Source: UBA1306 sp964396415
GTDB lineage: Bacteria > Spirochaetota > Spirochaetia > Treponematales > Rectinemataceae
DNA length: 30,468 nt
Direction: 5' to 3'
NCBI GenBank assembly: GCA_964396415.1
Contig: CAYNFM010000046.1
Location: 1-30,468, forward strand
This document shows positions 1-7,638 of this stretch, piece by piece; within the stretch, counting starts at the first letter, position 1, and each line of letters starts with the position of its first letter. The notes under the pieces were generated by a model, which saw only the letters and a list, made by a program, of their open reading frames with translations, was not told the origin of the DNA and ran no database searches. The position numbers were made by a program, and so were the translations under genes.

Positions 1-1012
1 AGCTCGAGTTGAGGATGGTCTCCATGAAGTCGCCGTTGGGGAAGTGGTCGGTCCACTGGCGCTGGCCCTGGAACCCGGCGAGGATGGCGTTGTGGCCGTG
101 GGCTTCCTCGAGAAGGCCCTTTCGCCTCAGGTCGGGGTTGCCGACCATGAGGTCGCGAACGATCATGGCCATCTTGACGCTCATGGCCCAGGCCTTGTCC
201 TTGCGGTCGCGGGAATGCTGCTTGTCGGCGGGGTTGACGTCCGGGCCTTCCTTGCAGTTGGCCTTGACCCATTCGAGGGCCCGCTTGAATTCGGCGTCGG
301 AGTAGATCCTCTCCTCGAAGCGGCGGTATATCTCGCTCATGTCGACGGACTCGTTGCGCATGCCGAGGTAGTCCTGGAAGAAGTCCGGGTCGACGATGGA
401 GCCGCCGATGCCCATCGAGACCGAGCCGACGGAGAGGTAGGACTTGCCCCGCATCCAGGCGGCCGCGAGGCCCGACCGAGCGAAGCGTAGGATCTTCTCG
501 GCGACGTCGGCGGGTATGGTCTCGGTATCCTTCAGGTCCTGGACGTCGCGGCCGTAGATGCCGAAGGCGGGCAGGCCCTTCTGATTGTGGGCCGCGAGGA
601 CCGCCGCGAGGTAGACGGCGCCGGGCCGGTCGGTGCCGTTGAAGCCCCAGACGGCCTTCACGGTGAGCGGGTCCATGTCCATGGTCTCGGAGCCGTAGCA
701 CCAGCAAGGGGTCACCGTGAGGGTGACGGCCACTCCCTCGCGGGCGAACTTCTCCGCGCAAGCCGCCGCCTCGGCGACGCCGCCGATGCAGCCGTCCGCG
801 ACGACGCATTCGACTTCGTGGCCGCTCGGATGCCTGACGCCCCCGGAGATGAGCTTGGCCGCGGCCTTGGCCATGGACATCGTCGGCGCCTCGAGCGACT
901 CGCGCACGCCGCCCAAGCGGCCGTCTATGGTCGGCCTGATGCCGATCTTGGGCAGCCCTCCCTTAAGCCTCATCGTCGGGGCCAGGACCTTCATGCCGCC
1001 TACTTCCGCCAT
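1..1012 (-). CDS. fucI: L-fucose isomerase, C-terminus beyond window edge
   Basis: Ketol-isomerase that converts L-fucose to L-fuculose (D-arabinose is a usual side substrate); cytoplasmic, Mn-dependent, first intracellular step of fucose use. About 337 residues are visible of a protein usually near 590. The reading aligns closely with E. coli FucI from the start: LPKIGIRPTIDGR and GVRESLE near residues 20-35, then TVTPCWCYGSET, WGFNGTDRPGAVYLAA, SYLSVGSVSMGI and finally GFQGQRQWTDHFPNGD. The family's metal ligands (Glu, Asp and His of the C-terminal half) lie outside the window and cannot be checked. The ATG at 1012 is chosen because AGGAGG lies six bases upstream. The gene starts 10 bases after the LacI-type gene, its Shine-Dalgarno lying at that gene's end, so the two are co-transcribed. 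Confidence 0.96.
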   Translation of the reverse strand, partial: MAEVGGMKVLAPTMRLKGGLPKIGIRPTIDGRLGGVRESLEAPTMSMAKAAAKLISGGVRHPSGHEVECVVADGCIGGVAEAAACAEKFAREGVAVTLTVTPCWCYGSETMDMDPLTVKAVWGFNGTDRPGAVYLAAVLAAHNQKGLPAFGIYGRDVQDLKDTETIPADVAEKILRFARSGLAAAWMRGKSYLSVGSVSMGIGGSIVDPDFFQDYLGMRNESVDMSEIYRRFEERIYSDAEFKRALEWVKANCKEGPDVNPADKQHSRDRKDKAWAMSVKMAMIVRDLMVGNPDLRRKGLLEEAHGHNAILAGFQGQRQWTDHFPNGDFMETILNSS

Positions 1013-1022
1013 GCTATGCCTC

Positions 1023-2063
1023 CTATCTGGATAATGTGGACTCTATGGGTTCCGGCCTCGGTTCGTGCCGGATGAGCGTCGGGGAAAGCCTCGTCGTCTC
1101 GGGCGGGGTGCCGAGCTCGCCGGAGATCCTCGAGAGGAGGATGCGCGCGGCGCGAAGGCCCATCTCCGATACCGGCTGCGCGAGCGAGTAGCGGCAGAAT
1201 CGCAGGAGCGGGGACCAGGGCATCTCGTCGAAGGCGGCGAAGGCCACCTTGGCCGATCGGGATCCCGGTTCCTCGAGGACGAGGTAATTGGTCGCGCCGA
1301 CGTGGACGTAGGCGTTGACCAGGAAGTAGGCGTCGGGCGCGTCCGGTCGCGAGCGCATGGCGCGCATGGCCTCGTAGCCCGAGGCGACATGGAGGCCCTC
1401 GAAGCTGGTAAATTCCGGCTCGAGGGGGAGCCCCGAGTCGAGCATCGCGCGGCGCCAGCCTTCATAGCGCTCGCGGGCGGTCGAGAGCTCGAGGCTCCCG
1501 CCGACGAAGCCCATCCTGCGCCGCCCTTGGGCGATGCCCTCGGCGGCGAGCGCGAGGGTGGCCGCGTAGGCCCCGCCCTCGTTGTCGACGAGGACGGCGT
1601 CGGCATCCAGGCCGGGCGCGAGGCGATCGACGAGGACGATGGGCGTAGCCGCAGCCCTGGCGAGGGCGATGAGCTCGCCCGAGCCGGAAGCGGGAATCAC
1701 GACCAGGCCGTCGACGAGGCGCTCGGCGAGGAGGCGCATGCGCTTGGACTCCTCTTCGGCGCTCTCCCAGGAGGAGCAGACGATGAGGCTGTAGCCGTGG
1801 ACGGACAATTCGCGGTCCATGCTCTCGGCGAGGAGCATGAAGAAATCGCTGGCGAGCTCGGGGGCTATCACTCCCACGGTGCGCGTCGAGCCTTTCTTGA
1901 GGCTGCGCGCGACGTTGTTCATGGTGTAGCCGAGGCGATCGACCTCGGCCCGCACGCGTCGCGCCGTGGCCGGCGCGACGGAGGCGTCCCCGTTCAAGAC
2001 GCGCGAGACGGTCGCCGTCGAGAGGCCGGCGGCCCGCGCGACGTCCCGTATGGTCGCGTTCAC
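1023..2063 (-). CDS. LacI-family transcriptional regulator
   Basis: Sugar-responsive DNA-binding repressor, 346 aa, the usual family length. An N-terminal helix-turn-helix (about residues 4-25, IRDVARAAGLSTATVSRVLN) is followed by the hinge (RSLKKGSTRTVGVI, about 53-66) and a periplasmic-binding-protein-like effector domain to the C-terminus. The recognition helix core (TATVSRV) resembles that of CcpA (MATVSRV), which predicts a TGTAA-CG-TTACA type operator. Two such sites precede the fucU-like gene upstream. The start is a GTG at 2063 with GAGG about eight bases before it. It is the first gene of a two-gene unit with fucI, so it probably controls the fucose genes; the effector is not known. 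Confidence 0.93.
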   Translation of the reverse strand: MNATIRDVARAAGLSTATVSRVLNGDASVAPATARRVRAEVDRLGYTMNNVARSLKKGSTRTVGVIAPELASDFFMLLAESMDRELSVHGYSLIVCSSWESAEEESKRMRLLAERLVDGLVVIPASGSGELIALARAAATPIVLVDRLAPGLDADAVLVDNEGGAYAATLALAAEGIAQGRRRMGFVGGSLELSTARERYEGWRRAMLDSGLPLEPEFTSFEGLHVASGYEAMRAMRSRPDAPDAYFLVNAYVHVGATNYLVLEEPGSRSAKVAFAAFDEMPWSPLLRFCRYSLAQPVSEMGLRAARILLSRISGELGTPPETTRLSPTLIRHEPRPEPIESTLSR

Positions 2064-2119
2064 GCTATACGCCTCGTCCGGATATCCGCTATACTTGATC
2101 GGATCGAGGAGGGACGGCC

Positions 2120-2563
2120 ATGGCCGACGAAGCTGAGGAGTTCTGGAGCGCCTTCGAGAGCGAGACCGGCGAGAAGGTAGAGGCGCGGTGCATGGGGGAA
2201 TGGTTCAAGGGCGGCGGTACGGAACGCGGAATGTGGGGGCTGCTCATCCTCACCGACAGATCCTTTCGATTCAAGTACATGCCCAGCGAGAACTGGATAC
2301 TGTCCCTCTTCAAGCGCCCCGACAAGTCCAGCCTTCAGAAGAAGGCATTCGAAATCGTCGTCCCGCGCGGCGACATAGTCGACGTCATCGCCCCCAAGAG
2401 GGACTTCCTCTCGAGGGTCTTCGGCCCCGCCTTCCCGCGCCTCTCCATCGTCTGCCGGAGCGAGGAAGGCAACCAAACCCATTCCTTCTCGGTGGACCCG
2501 AACAACGGCATCGTCTCCGCGCTCGAGAGAGTCAGCGCCGCGGCGAAGGCCGGCGCCCGGTAA
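2120..2563 (+). CDS. Small PH/GRAM-like domain protein, function unknown
   Basis: 147 aa, soluble, without signal peptide or membrane segment. The pattern of a short N-terminal helix, then strand-rich stretches such as GLLILTDRSFRFKY (about 39-52), a middle loop with IVVPRGDIVDVIAP and a C-terminal helix (SALERVSAAAKA) resembles bacterial PH/GRAM-like folds, but I recognise no named family. A strong Shine-Dalgarno (GAGGAGGG) precedes the ATG and a -10-like TATACT lies at 2090-2095; no good -35 is seen. It sits on the opposite strand between fucU (convergent, 17 bases away) and the LacI-type gene (divergent), so it interrupts the fucose genes without evident functional link. Confidence 0.8.
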   Translation: MADEAEEFWSAFESETGEKVEARCMGEWFKGGGTERGMWGLLILTDRSFRFKYMPSENWILSLFKRPDKSSLQKKAFEIVVPRGDIVDVIAPKRDFLSRVFGPAFPRLSIVCRSEEGNQTHSFSVDPNNGIVSALERVSAAAKAGAR

Positions 2564-2580
2564 GTCGGAAGTCCCGGCCC

Positions 2581-3018
2581 TCATTTTCCGACCGGGATTA
2601 CGCCTTTCTTGAGAATGACGTTGCCGTACTTCACGGTCTCGCCGGTCATGACGACGGCAAAGGCTTTCTTCGCGCGCTCGTAGAAGGCGAAACGCTCGAT
2701 GCGAGCGACGGGAGGAGTTCCGGGCCAGCGCCGGTCTATAGGCATCCGATAGGCGGCCTCGACCGAGGCGTCGAGGGCATCGCCCGGAACGGGAGCCATC
2801 ATCATCACGGGGGCCTTGTCGTAGGAATCCAGGTTGACGAGGGCGAGGATGCCGTCCAGAAGATCGGGTATCCTGATTCCGTCGGCGCGAACCACGCGAG
2901 CGTTGCAACTGTCGCCGGGGAAGAAGGCATCGGCCAGGACGATCTCGTCCCCGTGACCCATCCTGAAAAGAACCGAAAGCAGCTCGGCTGAAATGCAGGG
3001 CGCGACTCCGATCAACAT
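2581..3018 (-). CDS. fucU: L-fucose mutarotase (RbsD/FucU family)
   Basis: Catalyses interconversion of the alpha and beta anomers of L-fucose, supplying the form used by FucI. At 145 aa it matches the family length, and it follows E. coli FucU along most of its length: ISAELLSVLFRMGHGDEI near the start with the family His (MGHGDE), DAFFPG, VRADG, LVNLDSYD, then RIERFAFYERAKKAFAVV and KYGNVILKKGV at the C-terminus. The ATG at 3018 has GGAGG about eight bases upstream. It stands alone behind its own promoter with two candidate LacI-type operators and is followed by the convergent 147-aa gene. The RbsD branch (ribose pyranase) is less likely because of the FYERA/KYGN signature and the nearby fucI. 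Confidence 0.94.
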   Translation of the reverse strand: MLIGVAPCISAELLSVLFRMGHGDEIVLADAFFPGDSCNARVVRADGIRIPDLLDGILALVNLDSYDKAPVMMMAPVPGDALDASVEAAYRMPIDRRWPGTPPVARIERFAFYERAKKAFAVVMTGETVKYGNVILKKGVIPVGK

Positions 3019-3040
3019 GGGGAAACCTCCATAGCTAACG

Positions 3041-3056
3041 ATGTAATCGTTTACCC
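3041..3056. promoter_or_regulatory. Proximal LacI/CcpA-type operator at fucU
   Basis: ATGTAATCGTTTACCC: imperfect dyad GTAAT-CG-TTTAC centred on a CG step, 10 of 12 core positions symmetric. It overlaps the expected -10 region of fucU, where a bound repressor would block initiation. The CG-centred design is typical of LacI-family operators and close to the CcpA cre consensus. Confidence 0.6.
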
Positions 3057-3074
3057 AATCTGTTTTTTTGTCAA
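3046..3074 (-). promoter_or_regulatory. Candidate promoter of fucU
   Basis: A perfect TTGACA -35 hexamer lies at 3074-3069 on the minus strand. At 17 bases spacing the -10 position (3051-3046) reads AACGAT, a poor match, and lies inside the proximal operator. The weak -10 lowers confidence. Confidence 0.45.
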
Positions 3075-3083
3075 CTAGGGGTT

Positions 3084-3099
3084 ATGTAACCGATTACAT
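3084..3099. promoter_or_regulatory. Distal LacI/CcpA-type operator at fucU
   Basis: ATGTAACCGATTACAT, symmetric at 14 of 16 positions and centred on CG. It lies 43 bp (four helical turns) upstream of the proximal site, so one tetramer or two dimers on the same DNA face could bind both. It is the best-formed operator in the window. Confidence 0.62.
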
Positions 3100-3353
3100 T
3101 ATTCATTTGAGTGAACCTTCAAAGCTCTGGCACAGAGGGGTTGAAGAAAGAAGAAAGCACGGGATCGTCCGTTGAGCGAAGTCGAAACTGCATTCGACTT
3201 CTTGACAAGCCAAATCAGGGAGAAATGGCCCTAGCAATAGCCCAGAGGGCAGACTACTCCCCACGAAAGGCATGTGACCCGTCGTACAATCACGTTCAAG
3301 CATTCTCTGGCGACGATAGGGATATGGCAGAGTACTGGAGTGCACCTTTGCTT

Positions 3354-3602
3354 TTATTTGCTTACTGTCAACCCTATTCTGTCAATCGTTATCCAATATC
3401 CTTTTTCTTCAATCTTACTAAAGGCCAACGACCCTTCATTTATATTTTTTTCTATTTCATATATAAAAACACATCCCTTTTCATTATTTATCCATTTATC
3501 AACCTGTTTTTCAGTAACATCAATCGGACAAATTAATCGATAAGTATTATATTTATCATCCATTTTATAAAATCTATAAATTTTTACTCTCATGATTTTC
3601 AT
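3354..3602 (-). CDS. Possible small orphan gene in AT-rich island
   Basis: 82-codon frame encoding a lysine/isoleucine-rich, apparently soluble protein (for example VTEKQVDKWINNEKG in the middle and IEEKGYWITIDRIG near the end). It reads like a protein from a low-GC genome, unlike its neighbours. The Shine-Dalgarno is weak (AAGGGA about 12 bases before the first ATG; a second ATG follows three codons later). I recognise no family. It may be a small acquired gene, a gene remnant or a chance frame in AT-rich DNA. Confidence 0.35.
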   Translation of the reverse strand: MKIMRVKIYRFYKMDDKYNTYRLICPIDVTEKQVDKWINNEKGCVFIYEIEKNINEGSLAFSKIEEKGYWITIDRIGLTVSK

Positions 3603-3687
3603 CGTTCGTTTTGTCCCTTACTATCTAATCTTTTTCGCTGAATATTGACGTCGAATAGTACATATAATATAACTCTTCGCACATCTT

Positions 3688-3708
3688 TGTCATATAGTAA
3701 ATATGACA
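3688..3708. repeat. Perfect inverted repeat after the 94-codon frame
   Basis: TGTCATAT-agtaa-ATATGACA, two perfect 8-base arms with a 5-base spacer, directly after the stop of the small membrane frame (3710). There is no following T-run on either strand, so it is a weak terminator candidate; a regulator site is also possible. Confidence 0.45.
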
Positions 3709-3709
3709 C

Positions 3710-3994
3710 CTAATTCGCCTGCGTAAAATGATTGCCGCAGCAAGAAGGAGTTATTAGAGAAGGCGGACGCAGCTCGGCAACCAGGCACTCGTTCTCCAAG
3801 CCGATAATTCCGCCCAGGCTGGCGGCCGCGATCATCGATATACAAATAGATATACCTAGACTGACGAACCATGTCATGGCACTTCCCCAAAGAACGGTCA
3901 CGGTCCTAAGAAAGAAGGCAATGCTTCCGACAATCAATCCCGTGATCCGCTTTTGAACGTCAAGGGATCGGGACATTTCGTTGTTTTTCAGCAT
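3710..3994 (-). CDS. Possible small two-helix membrane protein
   Basis: 94 codons. The start codon overlaps the end of the preceding gene in ATGCTGA, an arrangement that suggests translational coupling. Two hydrophobic stretches are visible (about residues 18-36 and 40-62), after a basic N-terminus (SRSLDVQKR). The C-terminus ends in a cysteine pair (SCCGN). Codon composition is less GC-biased than the main genes. No family is recognised. It could be a true small membrane partner of the upstream sensor protein, or a frame opened by decay of a formerly longer chemoreceptor. Confidence 0.4.
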   Translation of the reverse strand: MLKNNEMSRSLDVQKRITGLIVGSIAFFLRTVTVLWGSAMTWFVSLGISICISMIAAASLGGIIGLENECLVAELRPPSLITPSCCGNHFTQAN

Positions 3995-5622
3995 CGCATG
4001 TGCGAGATAATCCTGTTTATCGTCACATCGATACTCGAAGTGGGCCTAACTGACTCTTCCGCTGAGGCAGCGAGTTCCTGGCTCAGCAATAGGAGGTCCT
4101 CCGCATCGGCGGACGCCGCCTCGATCATCTCTCGGAGACTCGCGGGTTCGGAATTGTAGGTTACGATGGTGATACCCTTCTGCACAGCCATGTTGAGCAA
4201 GGGTACAAGATTCAGGTCGAAGACCGGAATCGCTATGCCATCCCATTTTTCGGCGATAAGGCCTTCGACTATAGGTGCGTAGTTTGAGCCGGCGGTAGGG
4301 TTAATATCGTGCATCGGCGATGGTACGATCCAGTTGACCAGCGTGCCGTAGGTTTCCAGCTCGCACTTTGCCGCGAGGACGCCTTCATGAACCTTCTTCC
4401 AGAATTTTTCGCTGCTCATGCCGATTACGGCAATTCTTTTGCCTTCGAGTTTAGCCCTTTCTCGGGCGGATAATTCGGCGATCGTGGCGAGCCGGCCGGG
4501 TTCGTCTGATCCGAGGGAATTGGCAGTGCTCCAATAGCCTTGACAGTTTTCTCTATTCACCTCCCGTAATGCAGTGTGGAATCGGGGTGTTGAGGGCGAC
4601 CATCCGGTAATCAAATGATTGAAGAGACAAATGACCGAGTTGTAGCCTTGGGCGAACGGATCCTGGGAAACCGTCGATGAGATACTGCCTTCGATGATGC
4701 GCTCCATCGTTTCATCGATCAAGTCGTGGGTGACGATGAAGGTCTTTCCTGCTCTGCCCGCGGCCAGTACCGCCTTTGCCGCGTACGATGGGGTATTGCC
4801 TTCCGCCATATAAATCGCGCCAAGGTCGCGGTAGCGATCCATGAGATCAAGAGAACTCGAGTACGTCCTCTCGCCGATCTCGAGGCTTTCGATAGTCCCG
4901 ATTACCTTTATATTGGGGAATCTCTCCGCAAGAACGTCGATAGCGCCTTTTCGCCGAAGAATATAATTCACGGAGTAAAGGTTGCTCACAATGATGGCGA
5001 CGCTACCTCGGCCGGCAAGAACCCGACCAAGGGCTTCTCCCGCGATCTGTCCCTCCGCGTAGCTGTCGGATCCGACATAGCAAAGTCTCCGGCAGGGTCC
5101 GTTTCTGATACCATAGAGGACTTCAATGCTTTCTCGGAGGACATAGGGGATGCCCATAGCGAGACGCGCCATTTTTTCCCAATAGCCCTTAATCGTGATA
5201 GCGGGCTCGGACATTTTCACCGCGGGGGATTTCGTCGGGAGGTTGCCAGCATACCCGGAAAGGTTCGAGGCTCTTCTTGCGAGAGAGTTTTTGCCGCGCA
5301 CCTGGATTTCGATCGATTGCCGAATGGGTCCTAGGACTTCTCGGGCGAATACCAGCCAACCGAGGAGCACAAGGAGGAACCCTACTCCGAGCGGCGCGAT
5401 CAGGAACCCTCCCGACATGAATCGATCGTTTAAAAGGGCGAGGCCGGCAGCGGCAGTAAGCAGGCATATCGCGAAAAAGAGGAAATGCAAAAGACCGATG
5501 GAATATGGCATCGAGCGCCTCATCGGAGGCATTTCTCGAAGAAAGCGAGACCTCCCCTTTCCAGCACCTAGTCGGCCGCCTCTTTTCCGCGCCGGATTGA
5601 AATCATATTTATTCCCATTCAT
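3988..5622 (-). CDS. Membrane-anchored protein with two sugar-binding-like lobes; truncated chemoreceptor-like
   Basis: 544 aa from the ATG at 5622, chosen because GGAG lies five bases upstream; a longer frame opens at 5658 without a ribosome site. A basic N-terminus is followed by two membrane helices (about residues 41-65 and 72-98), then a basic segment and a long domain related to LacI/RbsB-type sugar-binding proteins. The first lobe set ends with TVSQDPFAQGYNSVICLFNH; a second starts at EGKRIAVIGMSSEKFW. By the positive-inside rule these lobes would be cytoplasmic. The last 40 residues (SQELAASAEES and a short helix) look like the entry of a methyl-accepting coiled coil, but the protein stops there, with no hairpin tip. 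It lies 76 bases after a full chemoreceptor gene, on the same strand. It may be a sensor acting through that receptor, or a decayed receptor. Confidence 0.82.
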   Translation of the reverse strand: MNGNKYDFNPARKRGGRLGAGKGRSRFLREMPPMRRSMPYSIGLLHFLFFAICLLTAAAGLALLNDRFMSGGFLIAPLGVGFLLVLLGWLVFAREVLGPIRQSIEIQVRGKNSLARRASNLSGYAGNLPTKSPAVKMSEPAITIKGYWEKMARLAMGIPYVLRESIEVLYGIRNGPCRRLCYVGSDSYAEGQIAGEALGRVLAGRGSVAIIVSNLYSVNYILRRKGAIDVLAERFPNIKVIGTIESLEIGERTYSSSLDLMDRYRDLGAIYMAEGNTPSYAAKAVLAAGRAGKTFIVTHDLIDETMERIIEGSISSTVSQDPFAQGYNSVICLFNHLITGWSPSTPRFHTALREVNRENCQGYWSTANSLGSDEPGRLATIAELSARERAKLEGKRIAVIGMSSEKFWKKVHEGVLAAKCELETYGTLVNWIVPSPMHDINPTAGSNYAPIVEGLIAEKWDGIAIPVFDLNLVPLLNMAVQKGITIVTYNSEPASLREMIEAASADAEDLLLLSQELAASAEESVRPTSSIDVTINRIISHMRC

Positions 5623-5698
5623 TGGAGCTCCGGGATCGGACAACCATGCTCCGCGCATGCAGAGTCCGGGCGCGACTCGAACCGCCGATGCAGCCTTA

Positions 5699-7513
5699 TC
5701 ATTCTGTCTTGAACACTTCGATCTTAGAGTTCAATTCTTCGATCGAAACGGAATTCTGCAAATTCAGATCGCGGATCTTCGTCATGTTCCCGCTCAAATG
5801 CTCGGCCTCCCGGTCTATCTCGAGGATACCGTTGCGCACTTCCGATCCGAGCCTCTCTATCCTGGATATCGCTTCATTTACCTGCCCGGTGCTCTTGGAT
5901 ATCTCCTTCGATTCCGTCTCGATCGCCGAGGCGGTCTGGGTCATTTCCACCATCGTCTTCGCCATTTCGGATGCGGTTCTCGCGAGTTCGGCCATGGCTT
6001 GCGAGACTTCGGCCATCGTCAGGGCTGAGACCTCCGCCTCCTTGCGGATCGTCTCGAAGGCCTTCCTGCTCTCTGCGCTGTCGCCTCCGATTCGGTAAAT
6101 CCTGGAGGAGATCGTCGTTACCGTCTCCTTGATCATCTTCGAGTTCTCGTTGGTCGATTCAGCGAGCTTCCTGATCTCGTCGGAGACGACGGCGAAACCC
6201 TTCCCGGCCTCTCCAGCGTGGGCGGCCTCGATAGCCGCGTTCATAGCGAGGAGGTCGGTCTGTCCAGCTATCCCGTCGATGATGCCTATGATCTCGTTTA
6301 TCTGCTCGATATCCCGGATATTGTCGGCGGTCAGGGCGGTCAGGGAATCGAACCTCGCCACCTCCCTCTCGGTCGTTTCCTTGAGCTCGAGGGCGGCTTT
6401 TTCGCGCTTGCCCGATATCTCCGATACCCTGCCGATCGACGCGCTCATCTCCTCGCTCGCGGCGGAAGTCTCGTCCACGGAGGCAGTCTGCCTTCCGATA
6501 TCGTCGGTCAGACGCCGTATGCTGCCGGTAATTTCGTTCGTGGCCTGGGCCGAGCGCGTGAGATTGGACGCAACCTCCTCGATCTGGCGGACGATCGACC
6601 TGATGTTCCCCGACATCTCCGTCGCGCCGGCCGCGGATTCGAGCGAAGCGGCCTCTACTTCGGTCTTCATGCCGCTCGCCCCGCGGGCCGTCGTCTTGAT
6701 CTGGGCGACGACCTCGGAGAAGTATCCGACCATATCGTTCAATTGTTCGGAAATGGTACCGAATTCGTCATTGCCTCCGACCCGCTCGCGCGAGGTGAAG
6801 TCGCCGCTTCCGTATCGCTTCATGGAATCGCCGAGACCGGCGATGCTTCGTCTGAGGCTCAAGGCGAACAGTACGAGAATGATTATGATAGCTCCGGAGA
6901 ATACTATCGTTATCGCGAAGGAGATCATCTCAAGCACTCGCGAGCGGCCCAGGATCTTATGGTCGATCAGGTCCGAGACCTTAATGAATGCGCCGTCGAA
7001 GGTATCCTTGAAGAACTCGATAGACATAATCGTATTGTTTGCGAACTTCAACTCGGCTGGGGGCGTATCCGACATGTCCTTCCCTAGTATGCCTCTATTC
7101 AGCATCAGTATGGGATTGCTATCCAGGACCGCCTGGGACCCGTCCTTTACCTGTTGCAGAGAATCCTTGGCGAGGGCCCACAGATTGACTATCGACTTGA
7201 CGGAAGCCTTCTCGTCTTTCGAATTCGCGAGTGTTGCCAATACTTTGGAGCCGACAAAGTTATTCATTTCGAGATCGCAAGTAGCGAAAAGATCGTTCCA
7301 TGTCTTTACATTCGCCGCCATATTGCTCGAGATAAGAAGGTCCTTCGAGACCGAGTCCAGCTTGAACAGATCGCTCTTGAGGTTGAGACAGCTCTTCTGA
7401 AGTTCGTTGAGGGCCGTAATTTGGCTTGACGTTGAATAACTCACAAAAAAAATTGTCAAAAAACCCATGATCGCGAGAACCATGAGCAGATAGAGTCGGG
7501 CGCTTATCTTCAT
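5699..7513 (-). CDS. Methyl-accepting chemotaxis protein
   Basis: Transmembrane chemoreceptor, 604 aa, that would signal through CheA/CheW to the flagellar motor. Membrane helix 1 is at about residues 7-27; a periplasmic helical sensor domain without Cache motifs spans about 28-194; helix 2 is at 195-220; HAMP follows to about 273; the cytoplasmic coiled coil runs to the end. The highly conserved hairpin tip is at about 414-450 (IAGQTDLLAMNAAIEAAHAG, then GKGFAVVSDEIRKLAE). No C-terminal CheR-binding pentapeptide is seen. GGAGG lies about five bases before the ATG. The next gene on the strand is the two-lobed sugar-binding sensor, and the ABC sugar importer lies just upstream behind a terminator, suggesting sugar taxis. 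Confidence 0.96.
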   Translation of the reverse strand: MKISARLYLLMVLAIMGFLTIFFVSYSTSSQITALNELQKSCLNLKSDLFKLDSVSKDLLISSNMAANVKTWNDLFATCDLEMNNFVGSKVLATLANSKDEKASVKSIVNLWALAKDSLQQVKDGSQAVLDSNPILMLNRGILGKDMSDTPPAELKFANNTIMSIEFFKDTFDGAFIKVSDLIDHKILGRSRVLEMISFAITIVFSGAIIIILVLFALSLRRSIAGLGDSMKRYGSGDFTSRERVGGNDEFGTISEQLNDMVGYFSEVVAQIKTTARGASGMKTEVEAASLESAAGATEMSGNIRSIVRQIEEVASNLTRSAQATNEITGSIRRLTDDIGRQTASVDETSAASEEMSASIGRVSEISGKREKAALELKETTEREVARFDSLTALTADNIRDIEQINEIIGIIDGIAGQTDLLAMNAAIEAAHAGEAGKGFAVVSDEIRKLAESTNENSKMIKETVTTISSRIYRIGGDSAESRKAFETIRKEAEVSALTMAEVSQAMAELARTASEMAKTMVEMTQTASAIETESKEISKSTGQVNEAISRIERLGSEVRNGILEIDREAEHLSGNMTKIRDLNLQNSVSIEELNSKIEVFKTE

Positions 7514-7586
7514 CAGTCCTCCGATACATGATACTCTAGGTCAGCAATTCAGAGTTTTCAATAAACATCCCTCCATATTTCATTAT

Positions 7587-7619
7587 AAAAAACCGTCCCC
7601 GTCCTGAGACGGGGACGGT
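7587..7619 (-). terminator. Rho-independent terminator of the ABC importer operon
   Basis: On the minus strand a perfect 12-bp GC-rich stem (ACCGTCCCCGTC / GACGGGGACGGT, loop of four, 7619-7592) runs directly into six T (7592-7587). It lies 20 bases after the binding-protein stop, ending that operon before the chemoreceptor gene. Confidence 0.93.
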
Positions 7620-7638
7620 GTCCGAGTGTGTCTACCTG

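Larger units (their letters stand above)
3100..3709. other. AT-rich intergenic island with no convincing known gene
   Basis: About 600 bases between fucU and the chemoreceptor-like genes. Base composition shifts sharply to AT-rich from about 3380 to 3700, with T- and A-runs, against GC-rich flanks. The left part (3100-3350) is of intermediate composition, with short open frames that lack ribosome sites and look non-coding. One 82-codon minus-strand frame (3354-3602) could be real. No transposase, integrase, tRNA or clear terminal repeats are visible. Confidence 0.6.

Noticed and set aside
3111..3536. Plus-strand 141-codon frame across the AT-rich island
   Set aside because: Composition changes mid-frame, with no ribosome site and no domain; it overlaps the more plausible minus-strand 82-codon frame.
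5640..5690. tRNA-like T-arm string (GGTTCGAGTC) on the minus strand upstream of the two-lobed sensor
   Set aside because: The arms flanking the TTCGAGT loop do not pair and no acceptor, D or anticodon arm can be drawn; probably chance in GC-rich DNA.
6129..7400. Plus-strand open frame of about 420 codons opposite the chemoreceptor
   Set aside because: Serine-rich shadow of the receptor coding strand; no ribosome site or family motif.
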